From: JAYVFR01 sp043772945
GTDB lineage: Bacteria; Patescibacteriota; JACMRA01
Assembly (NCBI GenBank): GCA_043772945.1
Contig: JAYVFR010000014.1
Coordinates: 1 to 35,832, forward strand
Length of the DNA stretch: 35,832 bases
Reading direction: 5' to 3'
In this document: piece by piece, positions 30,073 through 35,832 of the stretch
Layout of the letters: each line of letters begins with the position of its first letter
Position numbering within the stretch: position 1 is the first letter of the stretch
The notes under the pieces: generated by a model
What the model was told of the DNA's origin: nothing
The model's database searches: none
What the model saw: the letters and a program-made list of their open reading frames with translations, nothing else
Made by a program: the position numbers and the translations under genes

Positions 30073-31071
30073 TTAATCTTCTAGCCACTTTTCGCAATCC
30101 ATGGCTGCACGACAGCCGTCCCCACTAGCCGTAATTGCTTGGCGATACTTTTTATCTTCCACGTCCCCTGCAATAAATAGCCCTTCAACTTCACTCATTT
30201 GACCATATTTGTTCCATCCGAGCTCTATTTTCTCATTCATCATTAATTTGGATAATAGCAAATCTTTACGAGGAATTAAATAACCAACCTCATCCATTGT
30301 TAGAACTCCTTTTACGAAATTCGAATTTGGAACATGACCAATAGCTACAAACAAACCATCCAGTATCAAATTAGTATTTTCTTTAGTTTGGGTATTTTGA
30401 ATTTTTACACCTTTAAATTTACTTTCCTCTATAATTAATTCTGTTGGCAAGCTAAACTCAATAAATTCAATTTTTAAATTATTTTTCGCCCTCTCAAGCA
30501 TTATAGTAGAAGCTCTATAATTATCAGATCGGTGTATCAAATAAACTTTAGAGCATAATTTAGATAAGTAACTAGCCTCTTCCATAGCGCTATCGCCTCC
30601 ACCTACGACTGCCACAACTTTATTTTTATAGAAAAATCCGTCACAAGTAGCACAGGTATGATAACCTCTACCGATCCACTTACCTTCATCAGGCAAACCT
30701 AAATAACGGGCACTCGCTCCACTAGCAATCACAATGGCGTCATATTCAAATTTGTCGCCAAAAGAAGTGTTTAATTCAAACTTGGATTCTTTTTTTTCAA
30801 GTAGTTTGACTGCTTGGTACTCAATTTTAGCTCCAAAATGCTCAGCTTGTTTCTGCATAATGTCCATAAGCTCAGGGCCCATAAGACCTTCTTTAGTTTT
30901 AATATTCCAAGCCCCAGGAAAATTTTCAATTTCAGTTGTAGTAGTTAATTGACCCCCAATCTGATTCCCCGCGAAAATCGTAGTATCTATCCCAGCTCTA
31001 GATAAATAAATTCCAGCAGTTAGGCCAGATGGACCACTCCCAATGATTGCGACTTTCTTGTTATTTGACAT
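30073..31071 (-). CDS. trxB: Thioredoxin reductase
   Basis: TrxB uses NADPH and FAD to reduce thioredoxin. The 332-aa protein has the FAD-binding GSGPSGLTAGIYLSRAG at 11-27, the redox CATC at 140-143 inside HTCATCDGFFYKNK, the second dinucleotide motif VGGGDSAMEEASYL near 156-169, and the C-terminal GLFIAGDVEDKKYRQAITA. Length is normal. It is the last gene of the operon ftsZ-eno-methyltransferase-prfB-trxB, 24 nt after prfB. Confidence 0.95.
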   Translation of the reverse strand: MSNNKKVAIIGSGPSGLTAGIYLSRAGIDTTIFAGNQIGGQLTTTTEIENFPGAWNIKTKEGLMGPELMDIMQKQAEHFGAKIEYQAVKLLEKKESKFELNTSFGDKFEYDAIVIASGASARYLGLPDEGKWIGRGYHTCATCDGFFYKNKVVAVVGGGDSAMEEASYLSKLCSKVYLIHRSDNYRASTIMLERAKNNLKIEFIEFSLPTELIIEESKFKGVKIQNTQTKENTNLILDGLFVAIGHVPNSNFVKGVLTMDEVGYLIPRKDLLLSKLMMNEKIELGWNKYGQMSEVEGLFIAGDVEDKKYRQAITASGDGCRAAMDCEKWLED

Positions 31072-31095
31072 ACAGGCACTAAGCTATTCAATTGA

Positions 31096-32187
31096 TTATT
31101 TTTTGTCTAGGTTTTCAAACAAGTGCTTTTTTACGCTCCAAATCATATCTAGTAACTCACCTTTCTCTAAAATATCATTTACGTTGTTAGTTTCCCAATT
31201 AGATCGTAAATCTTTTACTAATTTGTAAGGATGAAGAACGTAATTACGAATTTGACTACCCCATTCTGGTTTTTGATAATTTTGTCTAAATTCTTGCTTA
31301 AACTCATCACGTTTTTGAGCTTCTAAAACTGATAATTTACTTTTGAGGTATTTAAGAGCCATTTGTTTATTTTGAACCTGACTACGCTCATTCTGACACT
31401 GAACTGTTATTTGCGTTGGCGTATGAGTCAACCTGACAGCTGAATAAGTAGTATTTACACTTTGACCACCAGCACCTTGTGAAGTACTATACTCCCATTT
31501 TAAATCTGAATCCAAAACTTCAATGCTGATTAAATTATCCAACCCGAGAGGAACAATTTCTACAAGAACAAAAGATGTTTCTCTAGTGTGTGCAGAATTA
31601 AAAGGCGACAACCGAACTAATCTATGAACACCAAACTCTTGCTTCAACATTCCATAAACATTATTACCTTCAATTCTTAAACTGCATTTTTTAACCCCAC
31701 CCTCTACCCCTAAGCTAATCTCAGTAACAACGCAGCCCCACTTTTGATTCATACAAAAAGCTTGATACATAGAAACAATTCCACTAGCCCAATCTTCTGC
31801 ATCTACCCCACCAGCACCAACTTGAACAGATAGTATAGCATCAAAACTATCAAATTTACCATCTAAATATTTAAATTGAATGTATTTATCGAACAAATTA
31901 GATAACTTAAAGAATAGTGCGTCACTTAAGGTATCATCGCCCTCATCAAGCGACATCAAAAGCTCTGATTTAGTATTTTCTATTTCTAGAAAAAAACTCT
32001 TATCAGTGTTACAAGTAACTATTTCTTTTGAAATAGAAGAGTGTTTTGCATAATCTTTCCAGATTTCGGGATCCGAATTAATCTTAGATAGATCTAGGAG
32101 CTGTAAACTAATTTTTTTAATGTTATCAACTGCATTAATCTTTTCAACATTACTAATTAAATTATTAATATTTATTCTATTAACCAT
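31096..32187 (-). CDS. prfB: Peptide chain release factor 2
   Basis: RF2 recognises UAA and UGA stops and triggers peptidyl-tRNA hydrolysis. The 363-aa protein has the RF2-specific recognition motif SPF at 194-196 (RF1 has PxT), the catalytic GGQ at 240-242, and conserved VGAGGVDAEDWASGIVSMYQ near 123-142. Length matches E. coli RF2 (365 aa). The usual autoregulatory +1 frameshift after about codon 25 is absent, because the frame is continuous. Very few genes here use UGA, so RF2 mainly serves UAA. The presence of RF2 argues against a UGA-recoding lineage. Confidence 0.95.
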   Translation of the reverse strand: MVNRININNLISNVEKINAVDNIKKISLQLLDLSKINSDPEIWKDYAKHSSISKEIVTCNTDKSFFLEIENTKSELLMSLDEGDDTLSDALFFKLSNLFDKYIQFKYLDGKFDSFDAILSVQVGAGGVDAEDWASGIVSMYQAFCMNQKWGCVVTEISLGVEGGVKKCSLRIEGNNVYGMLKQEFGVHRLVRLSPFNSAHTRETSFVLVEIVPLGLDNLISIEVLDSDLKWEYSTSQGAGGQSVNTTYSAVRLTHTPTQITVQCQNERSQVQNKQMALKYLKSKLSVLEAQKRDEFKQEFRQNYQKPEWGSQIRNYVLHPYKLVKDLRSNWETNNVNDILEKGELLDMIWSVKKHLFENLDKK

Positions 32188-32201
32188 AGCTTATCTTTAC
32201 C

Positions 32202-33044
32202 TTATGAAACTTTAACTAATAAACCACTAGGTAATTGGACACCTGAAAGAGCATCAACTAAAATTTCACTAACTTCTATTTTCTTATTTAAAAAAATTGA
32301 TTGTACAAATATTTCCAACATTTTAGGCGTAAATCTAGGAGAGTGCAAGGTCAAGAATAAAACACCATCGCTGTCTAACAAATCTTTTAAATTATACAAT
32401 AGCTTAGACATATCGTCTTCAATTTTGAATAATTCTCCCTTAGTACCTCTGCCGTAGCTGGGGCAGTCAACGATTATAGAGCTGTACTTTGCTCGACGGC
32501 GAATTTCACGCGCTACAAATTTATAACAGTCTTCTAAAACTAGCTTATGACCCTGCCTGTCAATATTATTATTTTCAAGATTTTTTGTGTACAACTCAAA
32601 GGAGGACTTAGAAGAATCTACTGAAGTTATTTTGTAACCAGATTTCGCTAGTTGTAGTATGCTAGAGCCACTGTAGCTGAACAAATTCAAAACTTGCTTA
32701 TTTTTATCAAAAGAATCTAAAAGTTGATTTGTATAATTCCAATGCTCAACAAATACACCTAAATTACCAAAATTATTTGGCTCTATTTCCCAGATTATAC
32801 CATTCTGATTAAATTTATAAGATGTAATTATTTTTTTCGCCCAAGTCCATTTCCCTATTTCGCTTTTTTCCCTTATGAATACCCCGTCTGGAATATTTTT
32901 GTTCCAAATATCTAAATTTTTGCGAGTCCAAATAGCTTGAGTACACGGTCTTTCTAATACAATTGAACCAAATTTTTCTAGCTTTAATTTGTCACCACAA
33001 TCTAATAATTTATATTCATTTTCTTTATTATCCGTCTTTGACAT
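32202..33044 (-). CDS. Class I SAM-dependent methyltransferase, RlmI/RlmK-like
   Basis: The 280-aa protein has a SAM-binding Rossmann fold with VLNLFSYSGSSILQLAKSG near 118-136 and VDSSK following, then a long helix, and IIVDCPSYGRGTKGELFKIE near 190-209. The last motif corresponds to DPPSFGRGxKGE of 23S rRNA methyltransferase-like proteins; here the first proline is cysteine. The N-terminal 80 residues lack a clear PUA domain. RNA is the expected substrate but the modified base cannot be told. The start overlaps the end of eno by 17 nt, and prfB follows after 14 nt. Confidence 0.75.
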   Translation of the reverse strand: MSKTDNKENEYKLLDCGDKLKLEKFGSIVLERPCTQAIWTRKNLDIWNKNIPDGVFIREKSEIGKWTWAKKIITSYKFNQNGIIWEIEPNNFGNLGVFVEHWNYTNQLLDSFDKNKQVLNLFSYSGSSILQLAKSGYKITSVDSSKSSFELYTKNLENNNIDRQGHKLVLEDCYKFVAREIRRRAKYSSIIVDCPSYGRGTKGELFKIEDDMSKLLYNLKDLLDSDGVLFLTLHSPRFTPKMLEIFVQSIFLNKKIEVSEILVDALSGVQLPSGLLVKVS

Positions 33045-34350
33045 ATGTTTTGGAATTTATTTCGTCATAAATATCTAGCAATCTATTATATTTTGCTACT
33101 CTTTCTCCACGAGCTGGTGCTCCAAGCTTTATGAACTCACTATTACTAGCAACTGCTAAATCTGCTATAAACGTGTCGCAAGTTTCTCCGCTTCTATGAC
33201 TTATAATAGTACCAAAGTTATTTGCTTGAGCAAGCTTAATTGTATTAACAGTTTCTAATACAGTGCCGATTTGATTTGGTTTTATCAAAACCATGTTGCC
33301 AAGTTTTTTTTCTACACCGAGAGTTTGCAGTCTTTTAATATTCGTTACGAATAAATCGTCACCTACTATTTTGACCTTATCTCCAATTTTAGCGGTTAAC
33401 AAACTCCAGCCTTCATAGTCGTCTTCGTGGAAGGGATCCTCTATCGAGCTAATATTATATTTATTTATCAAATTTATGTAATAAGTACAAAGCTCTTCTC
33501 TAGTAAACAGCTTACTATCTAATTTATATCTATCAATTTTTGAATCATAATATTCACTAGCTGCGCAATCAAGAGCAATTTCAAACTTATCTCTATAACC
33601 AGAACTTTCTATTGTCTCTAAAATTATTTTTAATGATTCTTCGTTAGTTTTCAAATGCGGTGCAAACCCACCCTCATCTCCCAGAGAAATACTATAACCA
33701 CTATCTTTTAACTTTTTTTTCAACAAATTATAAACTTCCGATGTGAGCCTAACATTTTCATCAATATTATCTGCTTTAGCTACAATCATGAACTCTTGAA
33801 TGTCGATGCCACTGTCAGCGTGCACTCCACCATTAATAACATTGCTCATTAACCTGGGAATTCTGTAAATGTCACTTAATTCAGGGAAATACTTTTTTCT
33901 TAAATATTCATAAAGTGGCATGTCATTGCACTCTGCATATAATCTGTGCAAAGCAATCGAAGACGCTAAAATAGCATTAGCCCCCAACTGGCTTTTATTT
34001 TCTGTACCGTCCAGCTCGATCATTTTAATATCGAATTTATCTGGGGAGCTAATATTTAAATTCTGCTGTAAAAGGCTCGATATTCTAGTATTTACATTTG
34101 ATACAGCATTATTAACTCCCTTACCTCCATACTCAATTTCATTATCTCTAAGCTCATAGGCCTCATGAGTACCTGTAGATGCGCCGCTTGGAACTTCTGC
34201 CGTAACATTTAGCATTCTTTTTTCTTTTATTAGAACTGCGCTAATTCTAGCTTTCACAGTTGGATAAGATCTAGAATCTAAAACAGATCTGGAAACTAAT
34301 CTAACAGCTTCTAAAACATCTTGCATTTCAAAATCGATTCCTAGTGGCAT
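33028..34350 (-). CDS. eno: Enolase (phosphopyruvate hydratase)
   Basis: Enolase interconverts 2-phosphoglycerate and phosphoenolpyruvate. The 440-aa protein shows the Ser loop VPSGASTGTHEAYELRD, NGGVHADSGIDIQEFMI, the catalytic Glu in SLGDEGGFAPHL, metal ligands in FEIALDCAASE, SIEDPFHEDD and IVGDDLFVTN, catalytic Lys in VLIKPNQIGT and the SHRSGETCD loop. The N-terminal signature DSRGNPTVE is altered to DSRSYPTVK, and a 10-residue N-terminal extension is present. It is second in the ftsZ operon, 14 nt after ftsZ. Confidence 0.96.
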   Translation of the reverse strand: MPLGIDFEMQDVLEAVRLVSRSVLDSRSYPTVKARISAVLIKEKRMLNVTAEVPSGASTGTHEAYELRDNEIEYGGKGVNNAVSNVNTRISSLLQQNLNISSPDKFDIKMIELDGTENKSQLGANAILASSIALHRLYAECNDMPLYEYLRKKYFPELSDIYRIPRLMSNVINGGVHADSGIDIQEFMIVAKADNIDENVRLTSEVYNLLKKKLKDSGYSISLGDEGGFAPHLKTNEESLKIILETIESSGYRDKFEIALDCAASEYYDSKIDRYKLDSKLFTREELCTYYINLINKYNISSIEDPFHEDDYEGWSLLTAKIGDKVKIVGDDLFVTNIKRLQTLGVEKKLGNMVLIKPNQIGTVLETVNTIKLAQANNFGTIISHRSGETCDTFIADLAVASNSEFIKLGAPARGERVAKYNRLLDIYDEINSKTYVKDG

Positions 34351-34364
34351 AAAATTATCAATAA

Positions 34365-35675
34365 TTAAAAGTTAGTATTTTTTTTGACTCTATTCCTAAG
34401 AAACGCTGGTATTTCTAAATTGTCAAGTTCATGAGCATTATTTGAAGATTCATGACTAGTATTTACAGGCGTTACGTTAGAGCTTGCTTTATTTAATGAC
34501 GAAGTATTTAAATAATGGCTTGTATTTTTAGCAGGTGTAGAACTAAAACTGCTACGAGATGAATTACTATAATTTGTATATTTTGAATAGTCCTGATTGC
34601 TATTTTTAGAATAATTTGCTTCTTGAGCATAATCGTTTTTAACCTCGTTTTTTTCACCTGTGAAACCAGTAGCTACTACTGTAACACGTACCTCATCTTG
34701 CATGGTTTCATCAGTAGAATAGCCAAAAATAATTTTTGCTTCTGGATCCACGACAGCTTGGATTGAAGCAGCTGCTTCATTAACGTCAAATAGAGTTAGG
34801 TTTTTCCCACCCTCAATGTTTATAAGTACACCTTTAGCACCATCAATGCTTAATTCTATTAACGGTGACTCTACCGCTTGAATAGCTGCTTGCATTGCAG
34901 CACCTTCGGTTCCTTGAGCTCTGCCCATACCCATTAATGCTGTACCAGCGTTTGCCATGACAGACCTCACATCAGCAAAATCTACGTTAATTACCCCAGG
35001 AACATTAATTAAATTTGAAATACCTTGAACAGCTTGTCTTAAAACGTCGTCAGAAATTTTAAAAGCCTCAGATAAAGTTGTATTTTTTGCCACAATCTGC
35101 AATAATTTTTGGTTTGGCACAACTAGTACAGCATCTGAACACTGTTTTAGTCTCTCAATACCGTCCTCTGCTAATTGCATTCTTTTTACACCCTCAAAGT
35201 GAAACGGTTTAGTTACGACAGCAATTGTTAATATACCTAGTCTTTTAGCAATTTCAGCAACAACAGGAGCAGCTCCAGTTCCAGTACCCCCTCCCATACC
35301 AGCAGTTATAAAAACCATATCCGCTCCAGTTAAAGCTGATTCTAGCTCATCAGTGCATTCTTCAGCAGCTTGTTTTCCTATTTCGGGAGCCATGCCTGCG
35401 CCTAGTCCACGGGTAATTGAGGATCCTAATTGAACTATCCCATCCGCATGGATAGATTTCAAAGATTGCAAATCAGTATTCATTGCCCAAAAATCAACCG
35501 CCTCGACCCCAACTTCAATCATTCGTTTAATTGCATTACAACCACAGCCACCAACTCCTATAACTTTTATTTTTGCAGCAGGAGAAAATTTACTGCTGTT
35601 ATTTTTATTATGGTAGGAATTGTTGAAAGGATCAATTTTATTGTATGAATCAAAATTAATATTTTTTGGTAACAT
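34365..35675 (-). CDS. ftsZ: Cell division GTPase FtsZ
   Basis: FtsZ polymerises into the division ring. The protein is 436 aa from ATG 35675: a short variable N-terminus, then KIKVIGVGGCGCNAIKRM, the GTP motif GGGTGTGAAP, the T7 loop GVINVDFADVRSVM, a Ser/Asn-rich linker of about 70 residues and the C-terminal peptide EIPAFLRNR, which binds FtsA or SepF in other bacteria. An upstream ATG at 35708 would overlap the -10 box of the best promoter and is less likely. It heads an operon with eno, a methyltransferase, prfB and trxB; no other division or cell-wall gene is adjacent. Confidence 0.95.
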   Translation of the reverse strand: MLPKNINFDSYNKIDPFNNSYHNKNNSSKFSPAAKIKVIGVGGCGCNAIKRMIEVGVEAVDFWAMNTDLQSLKSIHADGIVQLGSSITRGLGAGMAPEIGKQAAEECTDELESALTGADMVFITAGMGGGTGTGAAPVVAEIAKRLGILTIAVVTKPFHFEGVKRMQLAEDGIERLKQCSDAVLVVPNQKLLQIVAKNTTLSEAFKISDDVLRQAVQGISNLINVPGVINVDFADVRSVMANAGTALMGMGRAQGTEGAAMQAAIQAVESPLIELSIDGAKGVLINIEGGKNLTLFDVNEAAASIQAVVDPEAKIIFGYSTDETMQDEVRVTVVATGFTGEKNEVKNDYAQEANYSKNSNQDYSKYTNYSNSSRSSFSSTPAKNTSHYLNTSSLNKASSNVTPVNTSHESSNNAHELDNLEIPAFLRNRVKKNTNF

Positions 35676-35706
35676 ATATTTTTTGCTAGTAAAGTTAAAA
35701 CAAGAC

Positions 35707-35735
35707 ATCAAATTGTTTTTTTATTGGTTTGTCAA
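35707..35735 (-). promoter_or_regulatory. Promoter of the ftsZ operon
   Basis: Minus strand: TTGACA (35730-35735), 17-nt spacer, TTTGAT (35707-35712). AGTTTGCTTGACAA is shared exactly with the promoter at 27156-27183. Transcription from near 35700 would leave a leader of about 25 nt before ATG 35675. Confidence 0.55.
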
Positions 35736-35745
35736 GCAAACTGAA

Positions 35746-35832
35746 TTTATATTATTATTTTTATATTATTATTTTTATATTATTATTTTTATATTATTAT
35801 TTTTATATTATTATTTTTATATTATTATTTTT
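35746..35832. repeat. 15-bp AT-only tandem repeat at the window edge
   Basis: The unit ttatattattatttt repeats about 5.7 times without error to the last base. It lies directly upstream of the ftsZ promoter and could extend beyond the window. Such perfect AT-only repeats are a common cause of assembly breaks; as DNA they are bent or easily melted and may act as an upstream promoter element. Confidence 0.9.

Noticed and set aside
31096..32187. Programmed frameshift in prfB
   Set aside because: The frame is continuous over the whole RF2 length and has no CTT-TGA type site.
35746..35832. CRISPR array
   Set aside because: Units are contiguous AT-only tandem repeats with no spacers and no cas genes nearby; the same applies to the repeats at 401-470 and 13343-13376.

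Overview
The window is about 35.8 kb of AT-rich bacterial DNA that looks like the genome of a Candidate Phyla Radiation (Patescibacteria) organism. The evidence is a 16S rRNA gene with the primer-site mismatches typical of that group, a ribosomal block L6-L18-S5 with no L30 after S5, Ser/Thr/Asn-rich surface proteins with C-terminal wall-anchor-like tails, a thioredoxin-like membrane protein and a cytochrome b5-like anchored protein, and very compact gene spacing. I cannot place it below phylum level from sequence alone. UGA is a stop codon here, not recoded: an RF2 gene is present and all core reading frames are open under the standard code.

Layout. 1-5 kb: the end of a repeat-containing surface protein with F5/8C (discoidin)-like domains, class II fructose-bisphosphate aldolase, two small minus-strand genes (one a cysteine-less thioredoxin-fold protein) and a Ser-rich surface protein. 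5-8 kb: lgt and a solitary 16S rRNA gene, with its own promoter and long inverted processing arms but no 23S, 5S or tRNA nearby. 8-13 kb: a 425-aa protein possibly derived from an aminotransferase, a C-terminal piece of topoisomerase I, the L6-L18-S5 operon with an intrinsic terminator, a chorismate-mutase-like protein, RecX, and an N-terminal half of TsaD. 13-18 kb: a SanA-like protein and a heterodimeric ABC exporter. 17.7-19.7 kb: an accessory patch with C-terminal remnants of a DNA methyltransferase and a type II restriction endonuclease, packed with small unknown genes. 19.8-25.4 kb: a CysQ/inositol-phosphatase-like enzyme, hypotheticals, a small ParB-like protein, a TspO-like membrane protein and a short DnaE. 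25.4-29.3 kb: small membrane and secreted proteins, a cytochrome b5-like protein, a DUF1064-like nuclease and a NYN-domain protein. 29.4-35.8 kb: L20, tRNA-Ser(UGA), and a compact minus-strand operon ftsZ-eno-methyltransferase-prfB-trxB, ending at a 15-bp tandem repeat.

Expression signals are unusually readable. Many units begin with a near-consensus TTGACA box and a -10-like hexamer 16-18 nt away, sometimes close enough to the ATG that the mRNA should be leaderless or almost so. I found no convincing Shine-Dalgarno sequence although the 16S 3' end keeps CCUCCUU. About 32 of 40 genes end in TAA, 6 in TAG and only 2 in TGA; both TGA stops are in the accessory patch.

I see no CRISPR array, intact insertion sequence or complete prophage. 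The points most worth checking are the split or truncated core genes (topA, tsaD, dnaE), the 16S processing stem whose differences keep G-U pairing, the decayed restriction-modification patch, and a 40-bp promoter-bearing direct repeat beside dnaE.
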